This document shows, one piece after another, positions 1 through 8,928 of a stretch of DNA of 64,000 nt. The stretch is from positions 1 to 64,000 of the forward strand of contig JAADFF010000086.1 in NCBI GenBank assembly GCA_013153035.1. Reading direction: 5' to 3'. Position 1 is the stretch's first letter. Each line of letters starts with the position of its first letter. A program made the translations under genes and the position numbers. Source of the DNA: Dictyoglomota bacterium (lineage in GTDB: Bacteria; Coprothermobacterota; Coprothermobacteria; Coprothermobacterales; JAADFF01). Below the pieces are notes generated by a model that was not told where the DNA came from, did not search any database, and worked only from the letters and a program-made list of their open reading frames with translations.

Positions 1-534
1 AAAATAGCTAACAGACTGCAAGAAGAACTAAACACCAAAGACGAAGAAAGGCTCAATAAAATTATAAAAGACGTTGTACTAGCATATCCACTTATTCTTA
101 GTGCTGTCACATTAGCAATGAGTAACATAGAGCTTCTTGAAAAAAGCCATGATGAGTTTAAAGGTATCACAGAAGAAGTTAAAGAGGTGTATAAAGCAGA
201 GGAAGAATTTTTCTGGGGACTTATACTTAACAATCCGCAAGTTATAGGGCTTGAAGGTTTTCCAGAGGAAGAAATAGAATGGCTAAAAGAATATCAAAAT
301 AAGTCTATGGAAATCTCTAAAGCAATTATTACCTCGTTATCTAGTGGCAAAGAACTACCTGAAGGAGAATTAAGAGAATTTATTGAAACCTATGTTAAGG
401 ACATAAACAACCCTACACGACTGCTCCTTATAGCAGCTAGCATAGCCGATGCATCTTATTTACTTATACTGCTTAAAATGTATCCAGAAATCTTCTTGGA
501 AATCAGACAAAAGATAGAAGAGCTCAAAGACTAA
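1..534 (+). CDS. Unknown helical protein, 5'-truncated
   Basis: The frame is open from the first base of the window, so the gene begins upstream; 177 codons are visible before the stop at 532-534. An ATG at 118 exists in frame, but the codons before it read as ordinary protein, so I treat it as internal. The product is rich in Glu, Lys, Ile and Leu, looks mostly alpha-helical, and has no cysteines, signal peptide or recognised motif. A hydrophobic stretch (LLLIAASIADASYLLILL) near the end could be a buried helix or a membrane segment. It is the only plus-strand gene in the first 26 kb and ends in a terminator hairpin shared with the ferredoxin. I do not recognise the family. Confidence 0.7.
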   Translation, partial: KIANRLQEELNTKDEERLNKIIKDVVLAYPLILSAVTLAMSNIELLEKSHDEFKGITEEVKEVYKAEEEFFWGLILNNPQVIGLEGFPEEEIEWLKEYQNKSMEISKAIITSLSSGKELPEGELREFIETYVKDINNPTRLLLIAASIADASYLLILLKMYPEIFLEIRQKIEELKD

Positions 535-540
535 TAAAAC

Positions 541-569
541 AAGAAGGGGGACTAGCCGTCCCCCTTCTT
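541..569. terminator. Bidirectional terminator hairpin
   Basis: An 11-bp perfect stem (541-551 with 559-569, G5/C5 core) has a 7-nt loop and lies between two convergent genes. A short T run follows on the plus strand and an A/T-rich tract on the minus strand, so it can end both the unknown gene and the ferredoxin gene. Confidence 0.85.
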
Positions 570-594
570 TGCCATACATAAGAATAAATTTTAA

Positions 595-1075
<481 letters not shown>

Positions 1076-1095
1076 CTTTCACACCTCCTGTTTAT

Positions 1096-1101
1096 ATTAT
1101 A
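1096..1101 (-). promoter_or_regulatory. -10 box for rpsT
   Basis: A minus-strand TATAAT lies about 14 nt upstream of the ribosome site of rpsT. No convincing -35 hexamer is visible at 17-18 nt. The spacing predicts a leader of about 14 nt. Confidence 0.5.
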
Positions 1102-1138
1102 TTCAAACATCAGTTTGTAGGCTTAATAAATAACCCAC

Positions 1139-1226
1139 TGGTGCGGGCGGCGGGATTTGAACCCGCACGGGGTTTTACCCCAGCGGATTTTAAGTCCGCT
1201 GTGTCTGCCATTTCCACCACGCCCGC
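1139..1226 (-). tRNA. tRNA-Leu, anticodon TAA
   Basis: Read on the minus strand, the 88-nt gene has a 7-bp acceptor stem (GCGGGCG with CGCCCGC), discriminator A and an encoded CCA. The anticodon loop CTTAAAA sits on the stem GCGGA/TCCGC, giving anticodon TAA. A long variable arm (GGGG TAAAA CCCC) and a GGTTCAAATCC T-loop make it a class II tRNA, as expected for leucine. A promoter lies immediately upstream. Confidence 0.97.
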
Positions 1227-1240
1227 ACCACCTATTCTGT

Positions 1241-1270
1241 ATGATACCACATATTTCATGAACTTGACAA
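1241..1270 (-). promoter_or_regulatory. Sigma-70-type promoter for tRNA-Leu
   Basis: On the minus strand a TTGTCA -35 box (1265-1270) and a TATCAT -10 box (1241-1246) are separated by 18 nt. The predicted transcript start is a few bases before the tRNA 5' end. Confidence 0.75.
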
Positions 1271-1280
1271 GAACAGCCTA

Positions 1281-2030
1281 TCAGTAAGTTGCAGGACCAT
1301 TGACCGGATTTTGTTCATCTGTGAAATCATGTACAACATTGTGTGGAGTAAGCAAAAATAACACATCATATTGTCCTAAATAGTTATTATTAATACCTCC
1401 AAAACATTTCCCTCGTTTACCATTCCTAAACCATGTACCATACCTATTGGTATCAGAATAGATCTTCAATGTACTTCCGGGGGTAAGCTCAATGTTTCCA
1501 AAAATAAATTTATATGAATACCTTCCGTATCCATCGGTAATACTCCAGCCATTTAATCTTATTGTCTTATTAGAAATATTCTTAACCACTACATATTCCT
1601 TATGACAACCACCCCACCTCTGAACAGCTGTAAAGACCAATTGCTTTCCCCCAGTGTAGTGATAAGCGGTTATAAGATGATAAAAATTTCTCGTTAAAAA
1701 ACCAATGGTGCATTTATTTCCTTCGTCATAGGCCCAAACAGCTCCATTAAAAACTTGATACGGCTTACCAGACCATGGACAAAGCATATCAGGATACTTC
1801 TTATAAAACCAAATAGCAAACTCACTAGCATTCCACAAGGTCGGTCTATCAACAGTAAGGGTTTTTACAATCATATCTATATTGGTAAGATGGGCCTTAT
1901 CCTTAGCTTCCTCAACAGCATCTAAATAATATGGCACAGCAGCAGCAAGAAGAATTCCAAGGATTACTATCACAACTACAGATTCGATTAGGGAATAACC
2001 TACCTCTCGATACTTAGATGTCCCATACAA
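1281..2030 (-). CDS. Type IV pilin-like prepilin with lamin-tail domain
   Basis: The N-terminus has a class III prepilin signal. A short leader ends in Gly, followed by YSLIE with the invariant Glu at mature position +5, then a hydrophobic helix (VVVIVILGILLAAAVPYY) and a charged amphipathic stretch. This would be cleaved by a prepilin peptidase and assembled into a pilus or pseudopilus. The second half (about residues 145-249) reads as a lamin-tail (LTD) beta-sandwich: YVVVKNISNKTIRLNGWSI, then an APG-like turn (ELTPGSTLKIYS), then a VVHDF end. Four cysteines in the mature part could pair. The start is uncertain. TTG at 2030, overlapping the end of dtd, has a GGGGG ribosome site and gives a 10-11 residue leader. 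ATG at 2057 is an alternative. No other pilus gene is near. Confidence 0.75.
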   Translation of the reverse strand: MYGTSKYREVGYSLIESVVVIVILGILLAAAVPYYLDAVEEAKDKAHLTNIDMIVKTLTVDRPTLWNASEFAIWFYKKYPDMLCPWSGKPYQVFNGAVWAYDEGNKCTIGFLTRNFYHLITAYHYTGGKQLVFTAVQRWGGCHKEYVVVKNISNKTIRLNGWSITDGYGRYSYKFIFGNIELTPGSTLKIYSDTNRYGTWFRNGKRGKCFGGINNNYLGQYDVLFLLTPHNVVHDFTDEQNPVNGPATY

Positions 2031-2478
2031 TATTAACAGGCCCCCATGAAACAGCATCAATATCCATGTCTGCACCAAAAGTACCATGAAGAAAAGATAG
2101 CCCCTCAGCTTCCATAGCCTGCATAAACATTTGCTCAAGCTTTTTATACAACGATTCGGCAATGTCTGGCTTTAAGGCTTTGGTAAAAGAAGGCCTTTTT
2201 CCTCGAGATATATCGGCATAAAGGGTAAAATTACTAACGAGAACAATACCTCCTCTAATATCTTGAATAGACAAATTCATCTTCCCTTCACTATCAGGAA
2301 ACACCCTCAACCCTATAAGCTTATTGATAACTTTAGTAAACACTTTCTCCCAGTCATTTCTTTCTGCATCACTATCCGCAAACCCCACATAAACGACAAG
2401 TCCTTTACCTATAGCTCCTTTATCAGCACCATCAACAGTCAAAGATGCTTTAGAAACCCTCTGGATAACTAGTCTCAT
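2014..2478 (-). CDS. dtd: D-aminoacyl-tRNA deacylase
   Basis: This 154-residue proofreading enzyme hydrolyses D-amino acids (and glycine on tRNA-Ala) from mischarged tRNAs in the cytoplasm. MRLVIQRVSKASLTVDG at the N-terminus and SNFTLYAD around residue 85 identify the family. The usual first motif is SQFTLYAD, so Gln is replaced by Asn here. The C-terminal Gly-cisPro motif reads GPVN instead of GPVT and is followed by a short extra tail. Catalysis relies on backbone atoms and the cis-Pro, so the enzyme may still work. Its start overlaps the rel stop by 4 nt (ATGA), the common rel-dtd pairing. The pilin start overlaps its end. Confidence 0.9.
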   Translation of the reverse strand: MRLVIQRVSKASLTVDGADKGAIGKGLVVYVGFADSDAERNDWEKVFTKVINKLIGLRVFPDSEGKMNLSIQDIRGGIVLVSNFTLYADISRGKRPSFTKALKPDIAESLYKKLEQMFMQAMEAEGLSFLHGTFGADMDIDAVSWGPVNIVWDI

Positions 2479-4907
2479 CGTCTCATCTTCCCCCTTTTTA
2501 CTTTTTCGACACCTCTTATTCTCAGCAGCTTTCTTCTAACAGAATGATAATCATTGATATCTTTAAGAGATACAACAAGCTCGATTATTGTCATTCCATC
2601 GCGTTTACGAAAATATGTTTTTATACGAGAAATATTCTTGTCAAGTGATGCAAGCTCTTTGGCAATATCAAGAAGTAGTCCTTTCCTATCCCATGTCTCA
2701 AGAACCAACTTCGTGGGATAAGCTCCTTCAACGTCTTTAAGATAATCTAGCTCATCCCAAGAAACTTTAACAAGCCTGTCTGGATGAGCACTTTTCATAA
2801 AACTTTTCAGCACAGGACAATTTCTTCTATGAACAACAATGCCTTTACCTGTCGTTACCCAACCTACAATTTCTTCCCCGGGCAATGGTTGACAACAAGA
2901 TGCCCTTGAGAGATAAAATGAAGTCTTAGTCTTTTTCCTCTGCACATCAACAATCTTAATCTCAGCATCTTTATTCTGCACGAACTCACATAACCCTAAA
3001 TCTTTCAGAACATCTTTGACAAAGTTTGTGATAGACGAGGAAACCATAGCATCAACAGATTGTCCTTTACGGTCAGGAGACTTCACACCAGAAATAATTC
3101 CTTTTTTAAGACGAGCCAATTTTATATAAAGATCCTGTAGATTCCATTTTCTGCTCTTATCTATAGCATCTTTAAACTTAGATATATCTACCCCTAATCT
3201 ATGTAAAACTTTTTCCAGAAGTTGTTTACCCTCTTTCAGCTCTTCTTCTCTACGGAGTCTTTTAAAGTAACTGCGTATCTTATCCCTAGCCCTGCTACTT
3301 TTGACAAAATAAAGCCAATCTCTCTTCGGTCCCTTAGATGTTTTGGAGGTAATAATCTCTACTTGATCACCTGACTGAAGTTGATAATCCAGAGGTACAA
3401 GTTTGCCATTAACCTTAGCAGCAGTACAACGATGACCTACTTCAGTATGAATAGCATAGGCAAAATCAACAGGGGTAGCCCCTTCAGGTAAGAAAATAGC
3501 CTGACCTTTGGGGGTAAAAACCATGATTTCATCGGCAAATAATTGCTGTTCTATCTCTTTATGCAGTGGATCCTCGCCCCATGTTTGAAAAATGGAAGAT
3601 AATTTCTCTCGCATAGCTTCGACAATCTTTAGTTCCTCTACACTAACCTCTCCCTCTTTATAAGCCCAATGAGCAGCCACACCAAATTCTGCCTCTCTAT
3701 GCATATCTATTGTTCGTATCTGCACCTCTAATGGTTCTCCTGCCCCATCAAATATCGTAGTATGAAGCGAACGATAACCATTAGGCTTGGGACGACTAAT
3801 AAAATCTTTAAACCTATCGGGTATAGATGTGTACAGAGAGTGAACAATACCCAGTACCTGATAACATAGTTCAGGTGGAACCTCTTCATCTCTGGGAGTT
3901 TTCCAATCAAGAATAACTCTTACACCTACAAGGTCATATATCTCATCAAAAGACTTACCAAGGCTCTCCATTTTCCTATAAATACTAGGAACACTTTTGA
4001 CGCGATATTTGACAATAGGAATAATACCATGAGGAGACATAGCCTCTGCTGTATGAGTGTAAATGTTGTTTATTACTTCTCGAATCTGCTCTCTTCTACC
4101 TCTAATTTTATCAATGACCCTTTTCTTAATAAACTCATATTCATGGGGATACAATGTTTTAAAAGATAATTCCTCAAGTTCTGTCTTAATCATGTATATA
4201 CCCAATCTCTGAGCCAGAGGCACATATACTTCCATTGTTTCACGAGCAATAATTTTCCTTTTTTCCTCAGACATGAAAATAATCGTTCGCATATTGTGAA
4301 GCCTATCGGCAAGCTTTAAGAAGGCCACACGAGGTTCTTGAGCTATATTGATAAGCAGCTTTCTTATAGCCTTCTTTTTTACCTGAGCCTTTGATGCAAC
4401 AATGTTTTGATCATTTCTTTCACTAGCTGTTAACTTTGTCACACCATCCACCATTTTAGCTACAAATGTGCCAAACTTTTCTCTAATATCATCTAAACTG
4501 ACGCTGGGATTATCCTCGACACTATCATGGAGCAGCGCTGCCTGTATAGTGGACACATCAGCTTGGAATGCCGACAGAATAATGGCAACAGCTACTGTAT
4601 GAACAATATAAGGCTCTCCACTTTTACGTCTCTGATAGCGATGAACTTCTTCCATGTACTCATATGCCTTCCGCACCTCATTAATATCGCGTCTAGACAT
4701 GTACGATAAAGCATCTCTTAATCTATTCCACAAAACCGTGCTATATAAACGATATACAGCTCCCTCAACAACATCAACGGGAAGTCTGTTTACTAAAGGT
4801 ACATCAACATTACTAACTTCTAAACGAGAAGGGATGCCCTCATAGTCAGGCATCCCTTCTTTAAGAACCTCTTTAATCTTATTAGAAACGGACCATGCTG
4901 ATAACAT
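2475..4907 (-). CDS. rel: Bifunctional (p)ppGpp synthetase/hydrolase
   Basis: This Rel/SpoT-family protein controls the stringent response by making and degrading (p)ppGpp. In order it has an HD hydrolase domain (H103, H127-D128, D201), a nucleotidyltransferase synthetase domain (about 260-420) with RFKD at 365-368, a TGS domain (about 465-530) and a C-terminal ACT domain. The RxKD loop is typical of bifunctional Rel enzymes, whereas synthetase-only RelA has ExDD. The longest frame adds about 55 residues before the point where homologues normally begin, and that extra DNA contains a 12-bp hairpin. The true start may therefore lie downstream, at one of several GTG or TTG codons. It follows apt with a 26-nt overlap if the upstream start is used. 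Confidence 0.93.
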   Translation of the reverse strand: MLSAWSVSNKIKEVLKEGMPDYEGIPSRLEVSNVDVPLVNRLPVDVVEGAVYRLYSTVLWNRLRDALSYMSRRDINEVRKAYEYMEEVHRYQRRKSGEPYIVHTVAVAIILSAFQADVSTIQAALLHDSVEDNPSVSLDDIREKFGTFVAKMVDGVTKLTASERNDQNIVASKAQVKKKAIRKLLINIAQEPRVAFLKLADRLHNMRTIIFMSEEKRKIIARETMEVYVPLAQRLGIYMIKTELEELSFKTLYPHEYEFIKKRVIDKIRGRREQIREVINNIYTHTAEAMSPHGIIPIVKYRVKSVPSIYRKMESLGKSFDEIYDLVGVRVILDWKTPRDEEVPPELCYQVLGIVHSLYTSIPDRFKDFISRPKPNGYRSLHTTIFDGAGEPLEVQIRTIDMHREAEFGVAAHWAYKEGEVSVEELKIVEAMREKLSSIFQTWGEDPLHKEIEQQLFADEIMVFTPKGQAIFLPEGATPVDFAYAIHTEVGHRCTAAKVNGKLVPLDYQLQSGDQVEIITSKTSKGPKRDWLYFVKSSRARDKIRSYFKRLRREEELKEGKQLLEKVLHRLGVDISKFKDAIDKSRKWNLQDLYIKLARLKKGIISGVKSPDRKGQSVDAMVSSSITNFVKDVLKDLGLCEFVQNKDAEIKIVDVQRKKTKTSFYLSRASCCQPLPGEEIVGWVTTGKGIVVHRRNCPVLKSFMKSAHPDRLVKVSWDELDYLKDVEGAYPTKLVLETWDRKGLLLDIAKELASLDKNISRIKTYFRKRDGMTIIELVVSLKDINDYHSVRRKLLRIRGVEKVKRGKMRR
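4827..4860 (-). other. 12-bp hairpin at the 5' end of rel
   Basis: A perfect 12-bp inverted repeat (4827-4838 with 4849-4860) has a 10-nt loop. It lies inside the N-terminal extension of the rel frame, about 20 nt past the apt stop. In RNA it would be a very stable G+C-rich stem-loop. It could be an attenuator or processing site between apt and rel, or simply coding sequence. Confidence 0.6.
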
Positions 4908-5403
4908 TGTAATCTTTCAATTTTTCACGGCCATTTAGAAACTCCAGCTCTACAAAGAACAAGAATCCGGCAACTTTGCCACCGATTTTTTCAATAAGTT
5001 TGGCAGCATGTAAGGCTGTTCCTCCCGTTGCAAGGACATCATCAACAATAATGACACTCTCGCCGGGTTCCACAGAATCCACATGCACTTCAATGCAATC
5101 AACCCCATATTCAAGGTCATAACATTCGCTCTCTTTGATATATGGCAGCTTCCCCTTTTTCCTAAGCATAATAAACCCCTTACCCAGCTTATATGCGATA
5201 GGTGCACCAAACACAAAACCACGAGACTCTATGCCAGCTATCTTGTTAAACTCAATACTATCAAGGGCAGAAGACATTTCATCGATAAGAAATCTATATG
5301 CCTCAGCATTCTGAAGCACAGGAGTAATATCCTTGAACAAGATACCCGGCTTAGGAAAATCGGGTACATCTCTTATAAGTGCCTTTATTTCACCTATGGT
5401 CAC
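4882..5403 (-). CDS. apt: Adenine phosphoribosyltransferase
   Basis: This 173-residue purine salvage enzyme converts adenine and PRPP to AMP and pyrophosphate. The PRPP-binding motif VIIVDDVLATGGTA lies near residues 116-130. The N-terminus has the family pattern IRDVPDFPKPGILFKDITP, and the flexible-loop region has LPYIKESECYDLEYG. The length is normal. It lies between secF and rel, a frequent order in anaerobic bacteria (secD-secF-apt-rel-dtd). Confidence 0.96.
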   Translation of the reverse strand: MTIGEIKALIRDVPDFPKPGILFKDITPVLQNAEAYRFLIDEMSSALDSIEFNKIAGIESRGFVFGAPIAYKLGKGFIMLRKKGKLPYIKESECYDLEYGVDCIEVHVDSVEPGESVIIVDDVLATGGTALHAAKLIEKIGGKVAGFLFFVELEFLNGREKLKDYNVISMVRF

Positions 5404-5421
5404 TTTTATCTCCTCCTACTA

Positions 5422-6363
5422 TTACTTCTTTCTTTTAGGTTTCCTCTGTCCCTTCTTGTTTCCTTGTCTTTTAGCCTGCCAGTTTCTAATATCTACAAGA
5501 AGAGGAGATGCTATGAAAATGGAGGAATATGTACCTGCAAGAATACCCACACTTAGTCCTAAACCATAAGAAAGAAGCAGTCGGCCACCTACAATAAGCA
5601 ATGATAAAGCAGCAAGTAATGTCGTTACAGAGGTATTAAAAGATCTACGGAATGTAGACAGAATGGATTTATTAACAAGCTGTTCAAAGGGCATACCTCT
5701 ATATATATGCTTGTTTTCACGAATTCTGTCGAGAACAACGATGGTATCCATAACAGAATAACCAACAAGTATCAATACCACCGCAACAAATGAACTATCA
5801 ATGGCAACCCTTGTCATGGCAAATACACCAAGAAGCACAAGCACGTCGTGAAGCAATGCTGCAATGGTAACAAGACCATAGATAAACTCGAATCTTACAC
5901 TGATGTATATAAGAATCAAGGCAAGGGCAATAATTGTAGCGGTAAAAGCATTCCAAATAAGAGTCCGTGCCACCGATGGACCAACAAACTCCTGTCTAAC
6001 AATTTGCTTGAAATCCGGAAGAGTTTTAACAAGATTGACAATCTTGTCTCTCTCTTCACCACTTGTGGCCTTTACCCTTAGCATGACTGTGTTTTCTGGA
6101 GAATCTACAGCCTTTACCTCTATATTGCCATAGCCGGCTTTTTGAAAGGTATCCCTGATAACCTGAAAATCAGGAGCTTTATTAAACTGGACTTCGAGAA
6201 CAACACCACCAGTAAAGTCAACACCCAGATTAAATGGAGCCCCGATTGTTGCCACATTAATAATCATGGCAATAATACCGGCAATAATAACAGTTAAAGA
6301 TATAGCATAAAACTTATTTCTATTTCCTACTATATTCCAATTTCCGACCTTAATAATTTCCAC
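5422..6363 (-). CDS. secF: Protein translocase subunit SecF
   Basis: This inner-membrane protein of 313 residues, with SecD, uses the ion gradient to complete export through SecYEG. It has an N-terminal membrane helix (about 20-40), the periplasmic GVDFTGG motif, and five more helices in the second half, including GYSVMDTIVVLDRIREN, the conserved RND-type signature. The C-terminus is a very basic tail. The start is GTG with AGGTGA upstream, 16 nt after secD. Confidence 0.96.
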   Translation of the reverse strand: MEIIKVGNWNIVGNRNKFYAISLTVIIAGIIAMIINVATIGAPFNLGVDFTGGVVLEVQFNKAPDFQVIRDTFQKAGYGNIEVKAVDSPENTVMLRVKATSGEERDKIVNLVKTLPDFKQIVRQEFVGPSVARTLIWNAFTATIIALALILIYISVRFEFIYGLVTIAALLHDVLVLLGVFAMTRVAIDSSFVAVVLILVGYSVMDTIVVLDRIRENKHIYRGMPFEQLVNKSILSTFRRSFNTSVTTLLAALSLLIVGGRLLLSYGLGLSVGILAGTYSSIFIASPLLVDIRNWQAKRQGNKKGQRKPKRKK

Positions 6364-6379
6364 CTTGCATCACCTCTCC

Positions 6380-7744
6380 TTACGCTGCAGTAGTGCTCTG
6401 CTGGACTCTCTTCCTTGGGGGAAGCATTTCCATCAAGCTCCTCAGCACCATCAGTGATGTAAAGACACCTAAGATCGTACCAATAGCCAAGGTAATGGCG
6501 AAACCTCTGATGGTAGGAGCACCAAACCAATACAGAACAAGTGCAGAAATCAATGTAGAAGCATTAGAGTCAAGAATTGTCGGTGTAGATCTGGCAAATG
6601 CCCTTCTCAGGGCCATTCGCCAACTCTTGCCTGCAGCGAGTTCTTCCCTGAGACGCTCGAAGATAATAACGGAACCGTCAACAGCCATACCAACTGAAAG
6701 AATAATACCACCAATACCAGGCAGTGTCAAAACAGCTTGGAAGAGTACTAGGGTTGCCAGGTCCATAATTAAGAAAACCACAAGACCAATAGAAGATATT
6801 AATCCCCAAATCTCATAGTTCAGCGTCATCCATATAACAACAAGTATAAAAGCCAAAATACCGGCTTTAATACCTGCCTTAAGAGCATCTTCACCAATAG
6901 AAGGACCAACATATCTAACCTCTGCAATTTCAACACGGGCTGGTAAAGCACCACCCTGCAAGAGTGCAGCAAGTTTCTTAGCCTCTTCAAGTGTAAATTT
7001 ACCGGTAATAACAGCTTTACCACCAGTAATAACACTCTGTACCACAGGAGCACTAATGACCTTTCCGTCTAGTACTATTGGTATAGGTTTACCCAAATAT
7101 TTACTCGTTATCTCTGCAAACTTCTTTGCTCCCTCATCATTAAATTCAAGATATACAGCATAATATGCACTGTTATTTTGGTCCACTCCAGCATATGCCT
7201 TTACAAGGTCTTTACCCGTAAGAAGCACCTGTTTTCCCGTTGGATCTCTAAATTCGAGTACCGCAGGTTTACCAAGTAAATCTACAATATCATCTGGCGT
7301 AAGGTTTCCACCTTTAATATCCAATGGGATTTCCATAATAATTCTGTTAGGCACTGCCTTATCACGATAAATAACAACCTCGCTAAGACCAAGTGCATTA
7401 ACACGATTTTCAAGCACCTTTATCAGCTCATCTACTTCTTGTGGTGTCAACTGCTTCTGAGTTGCAGTTGAGGCCGTTTCCAGTGGAAATGCCTCTAAAA
7501 CAACATGGACACCACCTTTAATATCAAGACCGAATCTCAACTTCAAAGATGAGGACTTTTTCGTCTCTCCACCTGTAGCGGTAGAGGTTGAAGATGTTTG
7601 TGCAGATGTACCTGTAAGATTTACAGTTGCCTGTTCAACAGCTGGCTTGCTGCCAAAATCAATAACACCTAAGGCAACAAGGTCTACGAACAATGCAATC
7701 AAAACCAGAATAGTGACGATTGCAAGTCTCAGCCCCTTACTCAT
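6380..7744 (-). CDS. secD: Protein translocase subunit SecD
   Basis: This partner of SecF has 454 residues. It has one N-terminal membrane helix (about 7-28), a Ser/Thr-rich stretch, the RFGLDIKGG motif near residue 70, a periplasmic P1 domain and five C-terminal helices with VGMAVDGSVIIFERLREEL, the RND signature with its key Asp. ATG follows AAGGAGGAGG. An extended -10 promoter at the end of tgt suggests secDF can be transcribed on its own. Confidence 0.97.
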   Translation of the reverse strand: MSKGLRLAIVTILVLIALFVDLVALGVIDFGSKPAVEQATVNLTGTSAQTSSTSTATGGETKKSSSLKLRFGLDIKGGVHVVLEAFPLETASTATQKQLTPQEVDELIKVLENRVNALGLSEVVIYRDKAVPNRIIMEIPLDIKGGNLTPDDIVDLLGKPAVLEFRDPTGKQVLLTGKDLVKAYAGVDQNNSAYYAVYLEFNDEGAKKFAEITSKYLGKPIPIVLDGKVISAPVVQSVITGGKAVITGKFTLEEAKKLAALLQGGALPARVEIAEVRYVGPSIGEDALKAGIKAGILAFILVVIWMTLNYEIWGLISSIGLVVFLIMDLATLVLFQAVLTLPGIGGIILSVGMAVDGSVIIFERLREELAAGKSWRMALRRAFARSTPTILDSNASTLISALVLYWFGAPTIRGFAITLAIGTILGVFTSLMVLRSLMEMLPPRKRVQQSTTAA

Positions 7745-7795
7745 AGCATCCTCCTCCTTTGCACATAACTAAATAAATTGACACAGACTTTAGGT

Positions 7796-7804
7796 ATTAT
7801 ATCA
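7796..7804 (-). promoter_or_regulatory. Extended -10 promoter for secDF-apt-rel
   Basis: The minus strand carries TG-A-TATAAT overlapping the last codons of tgt. The predicted start is near 7789, giving a leader of about 45 nt before secD. No clear -35 box is visible, which is allowed for extended -10 promoters. Confidence 0.55.
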
Positions 7805-8917
7805 CTTTGCAGACCATCTTTCCACAAAGTCTTGCTTGAATTCTGCAAATGTTCCTTCTTTTATATGCTTTCTGACATCTTCCATAAGAAGTGTCATAAA
7901 TGCCAAATTAATAAGAGTTGCCACCCTATAACCGAGCATCTCTTTTGTTTTAAATAGATGGTGAAGATATGCCAGTGTATACCCTTCTAAGAATGTAAAT
8001 GTCCTTTGTATACGATCATCTATAGGACGGAAATCATCGGCGTACTTAGCATGTCGAATCTTGATAGGTCCATTAAAGGTATAAATAAGGCCATTACGGG
8101 CAACCCTCATGGGAAGCACACAGTCAAACATATCCACTCCACGCTCAATAGACTCAAGCATATCTACAGGATGTCCAACGCCCATAAGATATACGGGCTT
8201 ATCAAATTCTGACAACTCATCGGTCACAACATCGGTAAGATGATACATCATTTCTTTGGGTTCTCCTACGGCCAATCCACCAATAGAATATCCATCTACA
8301 GGAAGCTTTTTCACCATCTGAGCTGCTTTTCTTCTTGTATGCTCCCTAAAAGCCCCCTGTATAATGCCAAATAAACTCTGATGCCCTGGTCTTTCAACAG
8401 CAAGACTCCTTTCCAACCATTTCATAGTCATATCAAGAGCCCACAATGTTTCTTTCTCATCGCTGGGATATCCAAGACATACATCAAGGGGCATCATAAT
8501 ATCGCTACCAATAATTTTCTGGGCTTCAATAACAAACTCAGGGGTAAACTTATGCTCTCTACCATCTGCATACGATTTAAAGACCACACCTTCCTCGGTA
8601 ATCTTTCTAAACTTAGACAGTGAAAACACCTGGAAACCTCCGCTATCTGTGAGAAGAGAACGGTCCCATCTCATAAATTTATGCACACCCTGAGCTTTCT
8701 TAATGATGTCAAGACCGGGTTTAAAAACTAAGTGGTATGTATTGGATAAGATAATTTGAAAACCCAGTTCCCTTAACTCTTCAGTAGAAAGAGATTTTAA
8801 AGCGGCCTTCGTGGCTACTGGCATAAAAACAGGGGTAATAATCTCGCTGCGTGAGGTCTTTATAACACCTACTTTGGCCTTTCCACTTTGATATAAGACA
8901 CTCCACTCAAGAGCCAT
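7802..8917 (-). CDS. tgt: tRNA-guanine transglycosylase lacking zinc cysteines
   Basis: In bacteria this enzyme exchanges guanine-34 of certain tRNAs for preQ1, the first tRNA-bound step of queuosine synthesis. The 371-residue TIM-barrel protein keeps DSGGFQVFSL (Asp91, general base), the substrate Asp145 and VDMFDCVLPMRVARNG with nucleophile Asp265. The zinc site normally reads CxCxxC followed by His. Here residues 299-312 (IDDRIQRTFTFLEG) contain no cysteine, although the later LHHL histidines remain. The fold could be held without metal, or the protein could have a changed role. Adjacent queA and queH support a queuosine pathway. Confidence 0.93.
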   Translation of the reverse strand: MALEWSVLYQSGKAKVGVIKTSRSEIITPVFMPVATKAALKSLSTEELRELGFQIILSNTYHLVFKPGLDIIKKAQGVHKFMRWDRSLLTDSGGFQVFSLSKFRKITEEGVVFKSYADGREHKFTPEFVIEAQKIIGSDIMMPLDVCLGYPSDEKETLWALDMTMKWLERSLAVERPGHQSLFGIIQGAFREHTRRKAAQMVKKLPVDGYSIGGLAVGEPKEMMYHLTDVVTDELSEFDKPVYLMGVGHPVDMLESIERGVDMFDCVLPMRVARNGLIYTFNGPIKIRHAKYADDFRPIDDRIQRTFTFLEGYTLAYLHHLFKTKEMLGYRVATLINLAFMTLLMEDVRKHIKEGTFAEFKQDFVERWSAK

Positions 8918-8928
8918 ATCCTCACCTC

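Noticed and set aside
1264-1269. Plus-strand TTGACA that looks like a -35 box
   Set aside because: No -10 box follows at a suitable distance, and the plus strand is not coding there.
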